Part shown: positions 1-14,183 of the stretch, piece by piece
How positions within the stretch are numbered: the first letter of the stretch is position 1
How the letters are laid out: the number at the start of each line of letters is the position of its first letter
From: Pardosa pseudoannulata
Lineage: Eukaryota; Arthropoda; Arachnida; Araneae; Lycosidae
Assembly (NCBI GenBank): GCA_032207245.1
Contig: CM063498.1
Coordinates: 56,936,807 to 57,000,806, forward strand
Direction of reading: 5' to 3'
DNA length: 64,000 nt
Made by a program: the position numbers and the translations under genes
Notes under the pieces: generated by a model
Told to the model about the DNA's origin: nothing
Database searches by the model: none
The model's input: the letters and a program-made list of their open reading frames with translations, nothing else

Positions 1-664
1 ATGTTTTTATAACAGGTAGATGGATAACACTGTTGGCCTTTGGCCTTTCAAACCTGTGTATATGCACACACACAAGAAAATTAGCCCCTATTATTTTCAC
101 TAATGAATAGAATTAACTGTAGAATAAAATTTTTCCACTTAAGTGGTTTATATAAGGGTTGTAGAACATTGCTCTTTTAAGATCCTTAAAAAATGTTAAG
201 ATTCCATATAAAATCCTTAATTTTTACTCTCAAAAACTTGTATGAATCTTGTATTTTAATTTTTCGTACATATTTAACTGTTTATGATGAGGGTTTTTAT
301 GTTATATTAAAGATATATAAAAGTATTATTTTGAAGCTACTTTTAATTAGGATTTTTGTTGGGCAATGTTTAAAGAAAATAAAAAAACTTAAATTATTTC
401 TACTTTTAATTAGACTATTAGATACTTTAATCTACTCTCATTTTGTCTGTTTTTTTCTTTTTTCTTTTAAATAAAAAGATGATTTTATTCAAAGTTGTTT
501 CTTCTTGTGTATTTTGCAAGATTATAAATATTATTGAAAAATTAGAGGACCATATATTACTACAGAAGTAATAAATTAGATGCGATTAACAAAATTGTTT
601 AATTTAGTTATGTTGAAAATTGTAAAAACATAATTGAAAATAATTCTTTCTTTAAATTTTTCAG
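1..664 (+). other. BAG6 intron (upstream part of gene is outside window)
   Basis: Very AT-rich sequence with no coding signal, ending in a clean acceptor (tttttcag at 657-664) before the first visible BAG6 exon. A 93-codon open frame at 193-474 is low-complexity Leu/Ile/Phe translation of AT-rich DNA and is not supported as a gene. Confidence 0.7.
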
Positions 665-2080
665 CTTTTAAGAGAAAGTGCTCCACCTGAAACAATGAAT
701 TTGAGTATGGCAGAAATTCTTGGTGGTAATAGAAATGTTGAAATTCAGGAAAATGGTAATTTTTACTTTCCTCACATATCTTAAAATATTGATTATATTG
801 TTATATATCACTTAAAATGACTTTGCCTTATTGATTATTTATACAACTTCATGAAATATATTAACAGTTCACATTTATTTTATTAAGAAAATGCATAATT
901 TTTTGTATTATGGTCATTTCTCAGAAACTTAAAACTCATATTTTATCGACATTATGATTTGGAAGAATTTGTGCTCTGAGGATTTGTACTAATGATCTCT
1001 GGATTCTGGAGATATAAAATTATGAATTGTTTCTGTTTACTTTGAAAGTGAATCAAAGAATACATCACATTCTGATTCTCAAATGAACTGCTGTGTTATG
1101 GTCTATAAACCCCTGAATCATCAAATAATCAATTTAAACTTAGTGAGTGATTTTGACAGCATATTCCTGGAAGGTTCTGAAAAAGGGTAGAAATGTTTTG
1201 TGATGCAAGTCATGGAGTCTGGAAAGCCTGTGAGACCATGTAACAGCAGTTAAAGGTTAAAATTTTAAAGAGATGCCATTTTCATTGAATGAAGATGAAA
1301 ATACAGGCAATACTCAAGAGCACATACACATCATATCAAGGTTGGAAAAAAACCATGATTTTTTAAAATTTTTTTAAAAAAATCCGATTTTTTTAAATTT
1401 AAATTGGATCTTTTTTATTTTTTTTTATTTCTAAATACTAATTTTATTTTATTTTATTTTATTTTTTTTTTTTGCAACATACATAGACTAATTTGTTATA
1501 AGAAGTAACATCTTATTACACACTGATTACCTAAAATGAAATATATAAATTTTAATCTAAATACATTCTATTATTTTGTAATTGGATGGTGCAAACTAAA
1601 TAATATGTGAATTTAAAGAATTAAATATTCTTTTAATGCAAACTATTTATTTAAAAAAACAAATCACAATTATTTCAATATTTATAAGCATCAAATTAAG
1701 GATTTAATTGTTTCAATAAAAACACTAGCTTTGATGCTTTATCCACTCCTAATTTGTTATGAAGGCTAAAATGAACAATATCAAAGGAAGAAAACTGTCT
1801 TTCCATTCCAGCAGATGAAGCCACGGCTGTTGTTATTTGGTAGATAAACTAGATTTCTAGTTCTGTAAATACTCTTTACCTTCCATTACATAAAATGAAT
1901 TCCACCTGTCATAATCAATAATTGTACTACCCCTGCTACATACTTTTTGATAACAACCCTTACATTCTTGGAAAGCACATGCTATCTATACACTTATTTA
2001 CTTATTGGCATTACTGTGCTGACTGATTCCCAATTCTCCTGTCTTTGGAATATAGGTTTTAAAAGAAGAGTTTAAATTAG

Positions 2081-2111
<31 letters not shown>

Positions 2112-5100
2112 ATTTAAATTAAGGATTTTTCAAAAAAATCAACTTATTTAAATCATACCAACCCTGCATCATATGAATGCTTATCTTTAAGTTTTTATTT
2201 AATTTTCTCAGTAAAATTTAATATATTTTAAATATATTTAGTATGTTTTCATATTTTTAAAAGCTTTTTAAATTTTATTAATTTTTGTTTAAATTCTTTA
2301 ACATTCCGCCCCAAATTTGTCTGAAATATTGTTCACTAATACTTATTCTTGTATTGCCCTTCATGTATGTATCTATAAAATTATCTATTAAAGCTCTATA
2401 AACATTTCTGCTGTTATAAAAAAAAAATTTAATTGTGATAATTCATACTACATTGTATGGAAACTGCATTAAATGAACTCAGAAGATTTAAACTAATGAT
2501 GCATTCCACAATTAATGATGAGTTTTAAGTCTCTCTGAAGCTAATACAGGGCATTGTTCCATGTTCATATTTCAAAGCTTTTCAGATGGTGTAAACTTAA
2601 ATAGAACAAATATTTTTTTGTAGTTATTGAGGAATTTAGTTTTAGCTTCAATAATAATTGTTCAGGATTAAAATTTTTAACAATACAAAATTTTTTTTAA
2701 ATAATGTATTTAAAAAAACAAAACAAAAAAAACCTTCCCCCTCCCTCTTCCTTGGAAATATTGGATTCAGAGTGACTTATACGGAATTGCATCCTTATGT
2801 GAAAAATTTCTTTGAGTATTTCAAACAGAAAAAAAAATCATTTTTTCATGTTTTGAATATAATTGTTTGGTTTTATATTTTTTAATAAAAAGTTTTTAAT
2901 TTTAAAACCTTTTCCAATTAGAATAAGGAATTTCAACTTCAAACAAACATTTTCTGTTAACAGTATCATCACTGATGTCACTATATCCATTACTTTCTTC
3001 TCCTTTGCATATCTTAATATTTGTTTACAAATATGGTTTTATGTTGTATCTCTAATCTCTCACAAGTAGCTGAAAATTATTTAAATTCTTTTTTGAATAT
3101 TGTATTTCATACTTTCAGAGAATTTTGAAGTAAATTGAGATTTTAAAATATGTAAACTTTTATTAGTACAATGTAAGGAAAGGGCTGTTGCAGTTATTTT
3201 TTTCCATATTGTATGAAAACTATTTTGCAAGAACATCACATTATAGAAGGATGTACTGTAATACAGTTGTCGAACTTTAATATCTTCACATGCAAATTTA
3301 TACTTTGTTTTAATGCTACATTTTTATAAAAATGCATCTAAAACTTAAGTAAAAGTTGTAGTATATAATTACTTCATTGAAAGACATAATACTAGAATTT
3401 ATGGGACTATACTTCAAAATGTTTTGTTCTTTTACTAATTTGGAGTTATATAATGTTGAAACTAGTTTGTGCCATATCTTTAATTAATGAGTTATATTTC
3501 TTAAAATATTATGCTTTATAATTGATTTTAAATTACCTTAAATAATTTCTTATTTCAGATATCGTTAGTCAAGTATTTTGGTTTGTTGCTAAGCAGGTGA
3601 CTTTTAATGATATTATTGAAGCTTTTTTTGGAAACTGTGAATCATTTAATAGACTGAAAGAGCCTCTTCAGAAATATGTCAGAGAAAAAATCTTCCCTCC
3701 TGAAAACACAGAAGAAGAAAACAAGGCAGTTGTTGAACAGATGGTTTCCAATTTTTATGATTTAATGGAACCGTTTGTGGTATGTATATTTCTGTTTCTC
3801 AGTATTGGGAATATAAAAATAACTTTGATAATATGCATGTAGGAAGCAATTTAAAAAATACTACTATAGATTTGTATTTATATAAATAAAAATGACTATG
3901 TAATTAGATTTTTCCCATAGAAAGATGTAACCATCAGTTACCAAATTTTTCTGGATGTAGATCTTCCAGGAATGATTATGTGTTCAGATTAAGAAATTGA
4001 ATTTTTATTTTCTAGATAACCAACACACACATTGATATATGTGTGTTTGCGTTATTTTATACAGAACACACATATATTTGGAACTGTATAATAAGGTGAT
4101 ATATATTAGAACATATTAATATATAGATATTTGGTAAATGATAAATCGCAATATTAAAATTCTGATATCATCCAGCTCTAGTTTTGGCATCCAGAGATTA
4201 AGATTAATATAGTTCTTATTTTAAATTAGTAGAACATACTTTTTCAGAAAATTTTGTAGGATGTTCAGAAAATTATTTTCTCATTTAGAATCACCCATGA
4301 GATCTTCATTGGATATAACATTATACAAAGCCTTATTTTTATTTTTGCATGAACAATAGCTATTAAAGTTAATAGCTTGCAATTCATGACACATCATACA
4401 TTTATCATTTGTGTGCATAGAAAGATTTGCCACATCCTTCCATTTAAGATTCTAAACTTTTTTCAGTATTAGCAATTACAAAGCCTGCTTTAATTGTTGA
4501 ATGAGTTAATTGTAATCTTTTGTCTAGCAATGATTGATACTTGTAGCTAGTTAACAATAAATAATAATTTTACTATAAAATTCAATTTACTTTTATTATA
4601 TGAAATTTATCAAAGTATGAATAAGAATAAGTATTTTTTTTCAATAGATATTTCAATCTAATTACAAGTGTAATTTTTTCTTATAGCAAACTCTAAATAT
4701 TAAGCCAGATATTGATTACAAAGAAACAATGCATAATTTCTTCAGACATAATATCAATGTTCTTAGAAATGCTCTTCAAGGACCAATTCCAGGTATGTGT
4801 AAAAATTTGCTGTAATCATACCTTTATGTACCAGTATTTTAAGATAAGCATAGTTATTTAATCCTTTTAAAAGTGGATTGTTTGTATTTTAACCAAGAAT
4901 ACATTTAAAAATTATGGACTTGGTTGATATATGTACCACACACACTTTCTTCCCTTACTACATAGACCTCTGGTCTCAATGCCCAGATTTTTAAAAAGCC
5001 TCTAAGAGCTGTTCTTAATGATGCATTTATTCATTTCCCTACTATCCTCCATTGACCTATCATATGGAAAATGTCAGAACCTTCATTTTCAATCTTTTAT

Positions 5101-5773
5101 AAAAATTAATCCAGTTTTTGTAGGGTTACTTTTTAATCCACTCTAAAAATTCTCTTTATTCCTTGCCTCCTGCTTATTGTTGAAGAAAATGACATTGGGA
5201 AACAAATTGCTCAAAAAGGGGAAAGAATGTGTCCCAAAATTCTTATCTTTACAGGAAGGTTGAGAAACATCTGGCTGAATTAAAGTTTATGGGAACATGC
5301 TGAATTCTTGGTGATAGTTGCCAAATTTTAGGCATATTCCTTAACAGTTTTTGTGATCATTTGCAAAAGTCACCCACAAGAAGTCAACTGGCCTCCTAAA
5401 CTTGGATTCTATTGAAACATTTTGCTGTAAAACAGTTAATGTGTTAATGAAAATATCCTTTTTAACTTCAATAATTTTGAAGAATAATTTACAAACAATG
5501 AAATTTATAATTATTCAGTATTCTGTATGAATAATCAAAGCTATATTAAACTTGTAGTAGTATAATCCACCTTTTCTTGGAATTAAAAAAATAATCTAAG
5601 ATTTTTTTTAGTATTAAAGCACTGTTTTTGTAAGCTTTTGCATATATTATTTAGTAATAAATTAAGTGTATATAGAGCAGACATGCCAACTACTCCGGAT
5701 CCTCCAAGAGCAGCTCCGGAGAAATAAGAAAATTTGATTACTCCAGAAATTTCTCAGATTCTCTCTCTCTCTG

Positions 5774-5819
<46 letters not shown>

Positions 5820-5870
5820 TCTATATCTATATCTCTCTATCTCTATTATATCTCTATATATCTATATCTC

Positions 5871-5931
<61 letters not shown>

Positions 5932-8900
5932 TCTTTTTGCCCAATTCTTTTTAGATTCAGTACAGTTTGGAAATTTTATCTGCAACCTGAGTCATTCAAT
6001 ATTTCACGAGTTCCAATATGTGCACAATACCTGTGTTCTTGATGGAGCTGAGACTCTTCACATTGCTGCTAATTCAATGATTGTAAGTCTGTCTTTTCTT
6101 TTCTCCCCTCTCCTGGTAAGAGCTAAGTAAACCTATTTGTATTAGATTTAGTAGTTACTAGGGAGAAATAGAGAAGTGTTTTCCTTATTTCTTTTATTTG
6201 TTTTAATGCAAATATTTTTAGTGTAGAAAATAACTTTCAAATTATAAATAAGAAGATGAGTATGCTTATTGAATAACACACACAAAATAATAATAAATTG
6301 GAGATACCGATCTGAATGTATCACATTTAAAAATGTTAGGATAATACATTAATTTTTAGAACTAATCTGTTATATATATTTTTTAAAAAACATTGTTGAA
6401 AAAAATTTCTATTTGAAATGTGTAGCTTCTACTCCTTCTCTTTCTTTAAAATACTGTAAAAAAACTTAAGGTAAGAAAAGCGGGATAATTTTAGTATGTG
6501 CTGGTTTAATGTTTGTTGAATGTTTCCATATTATTATTAAATTTTACTTACTTGAGAAACATCATGTAATAATTTTATATATTTATGAACAAAGAAACTT
6601 TTGAAAAAAATTATTTACTGGTAATATTAAGAAAATTTTGATTTATAATTCTTTGGAGTATGAACTTATTCTATTACCACTGCTATTCACTATAGTATAC
6701 TACAGCAAGTTTTTGCTCATTTACAAAGGAAGGGGTTTATATATGTATGCCCTTCAACTGCTACATATTATCTGTAGTCATTATGCGGAAATATGAAATA
6801 ATTATTGAATTATGTATTAGTGCTAACAAAATACAGTTTCACGACTTAAGCAGCATGCTTTCCTAAAATACATAAACAAGTAAAACGTGTTTTTTTTTAT
6901 CTGTATATTTTAAATATATTGAAAATCTAGGTTATTCAAGAAACTATAATTGAAATTTTTTACTTATTACATTTTTAATTATTTTTCAGAATTGTGGGAA
7001 TAGATATATTTGCTTGTAAATGTTTCCAGAATGTTCAAGTATTTCCATTTATGGAAGCAATTATTTATGAAAAAATTGCCAGTTTTAATTAACTTCAAGA
7101 TCAAAACGCAATGATTAAAAAGTTATTCTAATTTTTTTATTTCAGAATTCATTTTGTAGTGGAGCCATGCCTGTTAGAATGGCTCTTTCATTCATGATAT
7201 CTAGGATACTCTCCCGTGATCCAATTTTCCTTATTGATGTTGATGTTGCTAAAAGTCACATAGTTTATAAAACTGCTTCAGGTTCTGCTGAAGCTAGTCC
7301 ATCAAAAACAAGTCAACCTGATGAAAAAGGAAGTGGGTCAAAGTCTAAAAGTACTGATGTGAGTATTTAGAGAGTAACTTAGCTGTTAAAATTTGAAATC
7401 TTTATGAAGTCTTTTTGTATACACTTTAAAATAGCATTATTAACATTTTAACTTCTTTTTGTTAATACATTATATTAATTTTGACCATATGTGATTCAGT
7501 TATTTTGAAACAGTAACATTAGTACTGCAGAACCAGTACTTATGTTAATATTGTTAAATTTTTTTACTTGTGAAGTTGTACGATGTAGAAAATCAGTATC
7601 AGTGTCCATTTATTTTAACATTTAATATTGTAAGCACTATTAATCTAAATGCTGGCTAATCAGTATTAAAAACCACTATATGTTGTAAATATCTAATAAT
7701 TTTGAAATTTTGAAAATTTTATTAGAAGAATGAAAGACCACGAGATTCAGATGCTTTGAGAGCTACTGATAGAGAATCAACTCCAACATTATCAGCAATT
7801 GCTCGTATTGTTGAGCACACATCACTTCGTAACAGTGGTAGAACAACTGAAACTAGATCACCAGCATCAAGTTTGGCTGAAGTTGTCATTGGTTCAGAAG
7901 CATGGCACAGTACTTTACCACGGGTAATGAAATATGCTATTCTAAGAAATGCAGCTGCAATTTAGATTGTTAAATTTTTTTTCTGTAACTGCTAACAATC
8001 TAAAATGCAGTTATTTATTGAAGTATTAAAGTTTTTATTTGCTCTTAGTGGAAGAATGACTTAGTTGACATTGAGTAAAAGATATTAATTCATAAATAGT
8101 TGTACAAACTGTTTAACTTGTTTGAAAAATATTTCTACTGATATATTTGTAATATGTATGCTGGAGTACAACAGCTTAGCAATGTTTTTGAAGTCTACAT
8201 AACAGAATATTTGTGTACACTGTGTGCTTTAAGTTCTTATAAGTTTTTATTTTGCAAACATGGCATTGATTTTAACTGCATGAACAATTTTTCTGAAATC
8301 AAGAAAATTTTTAAATGTAAGCATTTAATTTAAGCAAGAATTATTCTTTACTCTTTTTTTCTAGGTTGTATATGTTGAATAGTTTATATTAATAGTTTTT
8401 ATTGCTTTTTGTTAAAACAAAAGCTAGCTGTATAATCTGCAAAATTTTCAGTGCAAACTTAAATATTTTAACTCTGAAATATATGTGTGTGTATGTATAT
8501 ATCTATAGGTTCTAAAGGGCACCAACTGAAAATTTAAAGTTTTGATATATTATTTGAATTTTTAATATTGTTCTAAAATTTCAGTTTACATCACATGAAT
8601 TTAAAATTTGTGAGATAGGTTATAACTATGTAACAAATTTCAGGTTTTGATTTTCATGTCACTAATTTCAAACTTCAGGTTGTTGCTTTTTAAATTAAGC
8701 TGTGTGTGTACATGTACACACTCATTCATGCATGCACTTAATATATACATATACAGGTGGATGGTTCTGGGCTACTAGCTTCCTATGTGGGAAGTGTAGT
8801 AATTGGCTACTTTCTGTCACATAAATTCTTAATAAGTTTTAAACCTTAGCCTAATGCATAAAGAAGCTTAATATTATGGATATATATGACTGTTCCATAC

Positions 8901-11407
8901 AATTAACTAAGTATTAAAATAGTAAAAAGATACATTACATATTGACGTTTGTTAAAATGTATATCCTATAAAATATAATACTATTAAAATGCACTCGGAA
9001 ACTGCACCCTTCCTACTTTTATTCCTTTAACATTTTATTAATATCTAATAATTCCTAATTTTTAGATAATTTCTTTTAAAATGCAAATAATCTTAAGAGA
9101 TAAATAGACAGTATAGTTTGGTTTGAAAATTTTATCTTGTGTATATCTCATTACAAATTTGCTTGGAGTGTTTTTTACTGTTATTTTATAAGTAAAACCC
9201 TCCTTTAAAATTGCTTAATATATTGCAAATCAATCTGTTTATAAAAAAACTAAATATTTGATAAAATTCATTAAACATTAGCCAGAACATTAGCTATTTA
9301 ACAGTGGTTGCTCCCATCTGTGAAAAGGTATAGCACATTTTTAATGTATATTGTACCAGCCACTTGATTTTAGCTGCCTATGTGTATGCATACTCTGTAA
9401 GCTATCTCCAGCCCTGTGTGTGTGTGTGCATGTGTATATATGTATATATACATATATGTATCAGCGTGTGTGTATAAATGTACATAAATGCATCATGGAT
9501 GCAATATCATGGGATTGAAAAGCTGATTAATCAAATTTGTAATCCATCCTATATGAGGTCTGCATTTTTAAATTAGATTAAACTTATTTTACAGCACTAT
9601 AAAATATAACTATGATTTTAGATAATCTTTAGTGTATACTTAAAATATTTTTCTTCTGTTTTAAAATGAACTTCAATTATATTAATATGGAGTGTAATAT
9701 TTTGATTAATTTAATCACTGTTAAATGTTAGAATAAGTTTTCTCTAAACAACGAATTTTTATTTCTAGGATTGGGTGCCTATAATAGCTCGTGATGTACA
9801 GCGTCAAAGAAGACAAGCTCCCCAGTCACCCTTTAGCAATGCTTATTTGAGTGGAATGCCTTCAAAAAGGCGAAAGGTAATCTTTTTTGATATGGAGTTG
9901 AGTGTTTTATTTCTTTAATTTAGAGCTGCTTTTAAATGGCTTTTTTAGAAGGAAGGAGGGTGCACTATTTTCAGTATTTTTTCCAAAGTCTTTATTAAAT
10001 TTTTTTAAATTTGGGAAAAATCTTTTGTTTTAAAAAATTGTGGGAGAAAATTCATTTCTATAGTGGAAATATTTCTATTACTCAATGGTATTTGCTATCT
10101 TAAAGTTATGTGGGGTGTAATATTTAGCTTTGTTTTTAATTTTTAGGAAGGGAATTCCTAGTTTCTTTTTATATTAAAGGGTAAATTGGAATAATGAATA
10201 AATTGAATATTTTTATAATCAGGGTAGCCAGCTAACTAAGAAAACCAGTAATCATCTGAAAAATTTCTATTTTGTTTCCTTCCTATCTAATGCAAATTTC
10301 TGTTGCAGTGCATTTGAGGTTTTTTTTCTTCTTTTTTCTTGATCAAAGATTTTGCTGGTCAGTGTTCATTAGTAGAATGATCAAGCTATACATACAAGGA
10401 GGACAGTAATCTAATCTACCATGGTCTGAAATCTCTGATGCTGTCACAGTAACAAACATTAAGGGGAAGAGTGCAACTAAGACTCTCTAAATTGAGAAGG
10501 TCATGTGACAGAAATTAAATAAATGTTTGCAAGATCCAATAAATTCAAAATTGAGACTAAAATTTAAAAGCAAGAGCTTCTATATCAAATGATGTTAATT
10601 ATTAAACATAAAATATAAGAAATCATTCAAATAAAGCACTGAAAAAAAGATTATTAGTATACTGATATGTAGCAAGATGTATGAAATAAGTCGTGTGATT
10701 ATATTTTAAAAAATTGTGAAGTTATTAAATGCTTTAATTGAATTTTGAGCAATTTTCTTAAAAATCCTTCCTTTTAGAAATCCAATATTTTAAATTATTA
10801 AGTTGTAGAAAATAATGTACTTTTCCAGTAATGATAAAGAAATATAGTGTGTTTAAATTGTTGTCAGAAAAAAAAAAAGGTTTTTTTTAAAAAATCTATT
10901 TTTAAAGAAAAAAGTTATACCATCTCCTCTTATCATGTCCTTTTTTTTTTAAACTTAAAAATAGAGAAATATATCAATAGTTGTTATCAGAAATTAAACT
11001 GCTTCCTTAATCTAAGACTCTATAGTTAGTACTTATTGTTTTGCCTCACATTTGACTATTATTTAAATCATTTTCATTGTCTTAATTGTAATTTAAATTC
11101 CTATAACTGCATGATTATTTCACCTTTTTAATTCTTTTAGATCATGACTAATGGTGCTCCAGCATTGCTAGGCCATTCCCGTGCTACTCTATCAGACATG
11201 CTCCAGCAAGCCATATCTAATGCAAACGTTAAACCTTTGTCCAGTTCTGAAGATGTCAAGAAAGATGCTTCCCAAGACTTACCTCTTCAAGCTGCTTTTA
11301 CTCTTCATATGAAAAATGCTATACAAGAAAGACTCCAGAGAGATCTAGATTACTGTTCAGAAAAATTCCCCAATGCAAAAAAATATTATAACATAGATCA
11401 CATTTAA
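665..11407 (+). CDS. BAG6: Large proline-rich protein BAG6 (Scythe/BAT3), C-terminal eight exons
   Basis: Exons read at 665-755, 3559-3779, 4687-4792, 5955-6082, 7146-7358, 7726-7923, 9769-9876 and 11141-11407 (stop TAA). All are bordered by AG/GT and phases match, giving 443 codons without a stop. The gene is 5'-incomplete: the ubiquitin-like and proline-rich parts lie left of the window. BAG6 is a cytosolic and nuclear holdase that, with GET4 and UBL4A, triages hydrophobic and tail-anchored proteins. The second exon ([13 protein letters not shown] onward) fits the conserved central domain. Later exons hold a Ser/Lys-rich linker, then [27 protein letters not shown] (basic nuclear-localisation-like motif) and a C-terminal BAG-like helix with [20 protein letters not shown]. 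These match the vertebrate protein's end closely. Tail-to-tail with the ING gene. Confidence 0.95.
1337..2166. mobile_element. Non-autonomous or decayed hAT-type element in BAG6 intron
   Basis: The ends are inverted repeats: CAAGGTTGG at the left and CCAACCCTG at the right. Each is followed inwards by A/T runs around an ATCCGATTT-like motif and its complement. An exact 8-bp direct repeat, CATCATAT, flanks both sides (1329-1336 and 2167-2174), the hallmark of hAT insertion. The interior (830 bp in all) has no usable reading frame. Classification rests on the CAGGGTTGG-type terminus and 8-bp duplication; no transposase was recognised. Confidence 0.8.
5684..5745. repeat. Short GC-rich hairpin (MITE-end-like) in BAG6 intron
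   Basis: ACATGCCAACTACTCCGGAT is followed by a second CTCCGGAG block. The stem CTCCGG (5693-5698) pairs with CCGGAG (5716-5721). A third related block (ACTCCAGAAAT) follows near 5740. The sequence stands out from its AT-rich surroundings and resembles the end of a small inverted-repeat transposon, but no matching far end or target duplication was found. Confidence 0.4.
5759..5926. repeat. Compound (TC)n-(TA)n-(TCTA)n-(TA)n microsatellite
   Basis: A run of CT dinucleotides passes into pure TA, then TCTA/TCTC-type units, then a second pure TA tract. It ends about 28 bp before the acceptor of the BAG6 exon at 5955, so it abuts the branch-point and pyrimidine-tract region. Confidence 0.95.
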
Positions 11408-11654
11408 AAAGGAAAATCCTTTTTGTTAGGAATTCAAGGGAAGTGAACGCAATTTAAAATTCCATTCACTATTTAAAGTGGAGGTTAGATTATATCTTAT
11501 ATTTCAACCTGTATTGATCCTCTAGCAATGCAGTACTATTTATGTATAATTTTTGGCTATTAAACACGAATTTAAAGACTTTTATTTATCTTTTTATATA
11601 AGTGTTATCTTATCACTAAATATTACTTAATCTTTATTGGGTATATTGTGCATA

Positions 11655-11752
11655 AATAAATATGTCTAAGCCACATGATTGAGTCATTGTTTGCATACTT
11701 TTCTTTTATGTGTGTGCTTTTGATATATACTTTAAGGTATTTAGAAATAAAA
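11655..11752 (+). terminator. Candidate BAG6 polyadenylation signals
   Basis: AATAAA occurs at 11655-11660 and again at 11747-11752, 250-345 bp after the BAG6 stop. The first is followed by a T/G-rich stretch (gtcattgtttgc), as expected downstream of a cleavage site. Choice of signal cannot be decided from sequence. Confidence 0.4.
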
Positions 11753-11760
11753 AAAAATTA

Positions 11761-14003
11761 CAAGTTCATTCCTATCATTATCAAGTTTGAATTTTCAAAT
11801 TGTCAACATGTTTAGCTCTAAATTAAATTATTGAAGACATGCTGTAAACGACCAGGAGAAGAATGAAATACTATAATCTGCCTAACAAATTTTGATGGAA
11901 TAAAAAACTTTTTAGCTGTCTAAATATCTAGTAAAATTTTAAATGCTTTACTACAAGAATATTTACGAGATTCCTACTCCTGTTTAAATCATTTTAATAA
12001 ATATATTAAATCGTAAAAAAATTTTAAGTTAGTGTTCACGTTTTTAACATTTTAAAAAGTTTTTTAAATGATATAAAAATAATAAAATTGTTAAGCAGGG
12101 TAAAAAGTATAAACTATTCTTCCATTTATATTCAATATATAAATTAACAAGATATTTTTAATAAAACTGAATTTATTTGTACAATAAATACATAAATATA
12201 CATATAAAAAGTTTCTTTAGAAATACTTTAACAATACTCTTTGTTGTACATAGAGTAAAACATTATTCACTTCCAAAACATATGAGATTTTAATCATTTC
12301 TACTTTGTACTAGTATGAAATTGAAGGTTAAATTTATCAAATTAATCACAAACTCTAATAACCAAAATAAATTTGCAAAGTCATTTCGAATATTATAGAA
12401 ATACATAAATTCTCAAAATATAAGAATGTAAGTGTTGTTAAATAATTTATAACTTACAAATGTTTTTTAATAGACCACAGACTGGACAAAGTGTAGATAA
12501 CACCATACCATTTATTTGTTAATATAACTTATTTTACCAATTGGTTTCTTCTTTTTTTTTTTTTTTTTTCTTTTTTTTTTTTTTTACACCCATTGCATGT
12601 TTTCTACAGGTCTATGTACTTACATTTTTGAGTATCTTTTAATATTAGGGAAACATTATCAATTTAATGAACAATTTTGAGTATCAACAATGTATTTAAG
12701 ATAACCCATATTTACTGACTATATGGTTTTATATAAATTATAAATAGTAATAAGTTTGATTTATAATCCTAATAAGAACTTGCATTAGTTTACTGAAATC
12801 CAACAATTTCATTTTAATTCTGTTTACATATTTGATATTCTTATAAACGATTGGTTGGCTAGTTATTGACTAGGACAGTCATCTTTTGTAACATGCAGAT
12901 TTATTTAATAAGAGATAGGGACCCACATATGAAAGCTTATTTCATAGGTAAATATTTTTTAATGACAACTAAGATTGATGTTAAATGTAAACCAGGACTG
13001 GCTACTGAGCAAAACTTCCTAACCCATAAGATTGGTAAATAGGTAGGACTTTCTTTTGTATGTTTGTTTGCATATTTTTAGATGTTTTGAATCAGTATGT
13101 GCTGGTTTGGTCCTGACTGTAGCAAACCAAACTAAAATTCTGCAATATAGTCAAAACTCTCTTAAAAAGTTTTTTTTTTAACTCTACAGTTGTTAATACA
13201 ATAAAACTTTAAATTTTATTGATGAAGAGTGGGTGATAGGAAAGTATAATTAATTTTCTACAAAAGAAACTTAGTATAAAATACTTATCAGATGCCAAAG
13301 AAAGTATAACATACAAATATATTAGCTCAAAGCATTAAACTTAATACCATTGATTAACCATGGGGTGGGACAGGTGTCAACTGACAAATATAACAAAATA
13401 ATATGAAAGGAAAATATACACACAATTGCAGAACTCAATGAGATAAGACCACTATAAACATTAATAACAATATAATTCAACAAATAATAAACATTAAAAG
13501 ATAATAGAACAAAAATAGAAAAGTTGAAAACTAAACAATAAAAAATTAGAATGCACAGTATTTAATAATATGGTAAAACTATTGAAATATAAAAGAAATT
13601 AAACCCTGAATATTTTTATTACACATTTTCTTTTTAATGATGTAAAAATAATAAAAAGCTTAAAATACTTTTTTTTTTTTAAATCTAAAAGAATTTTAAG
13701 TGGAGGAATGCTAAATTTTCTTTGTATGAATGAATGTGTGTGAGTAATATATATATATGATTTATTTTTTTATTAAAAGGTTTGTAGATAAAGTGATTTT
13801 TACACAAAATGTTTAGAGAGGAATAACATTTTTTTCTTCCCATAAATGCTTTTTCTCTTTTTTAAAAATATGAAGTACAAACTGTGCTTTTAACTCCTGC
13901 TTTCATAAAATCTATCCTGACTTTTATAATTTAATCTTTTTCACACATTGTTATTGTACTTAATGCTTTAATTTTTAAAAGCAAAGAGCTCGAAGCTTTT
14001 AGA
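11761..14003. other. AT-rich BAG6/ING intergenic region
   Basis: Between the two convergent genes. It holds long T and A runs (for example 12550-12585) and further AATAAA/TTTATT motifs that could serve either gene's 3' end. No coding signal was seen. Confidence 0.6.
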
Positions 14004-14183
14004 GTCGAACGATGGCTGAATGGTTAGGGTGTGAAGGCCTTCGGAACCGGAGTTTGTGGGTTCGAATCTCACTGTAGCATGAATGTCCATAGCCGTTTGG
14101 AATCAGCTTTAAGCAGTAGGTCCCGCTCTCATTAGCCCTCATGTTGCAAAAGTAGACTGTAGCGCTCCAAAACCAAACCAAAA
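14004..14183 (+). mobile_element. tRNA-derived SINE, family A
   Basis: The head has a box A-like TGGCTGAATGGTTAGGG and a box B GGGTTCGAATCTC about 35 bp downstream, the internal RNA polymerase III promoter layout. The body contains AGCAGTAGGTCCCGCTCTCA and GTTGCAAAAGTAGACTGTAG, and the tail is (CCAAA)n. An 8-bp repeat CTTTTAGA at 13996-14003 and 14184-14191 fits a target duplication. The same body recurs at 33542-33946, 48885-49045, 54163-54250 and, in minus orientation, at 63914-64000. Lack of a folded cloverleaf and the extra body rule out a working tRNA. Confidence 0.85.

Noticed and set aside
193..474. 93-codon open frame in the first BAG6 intron
   Set aside because: Low-complexity Leu/Ile/Phe composition from AT-rich DNA; no domain, no splice support.
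5734..6042. 102-codon frame
   Set aside because: Mostly translated (TA)n microsatellite; only its end overlaps a true BAG6 exon, and in the wrong frame.
14004..14080. Possible tRNA gene (boxes A and B)
   Set aside because: It continues into a SINE body repeated elsewhere in the window; no cloverleaf arms.
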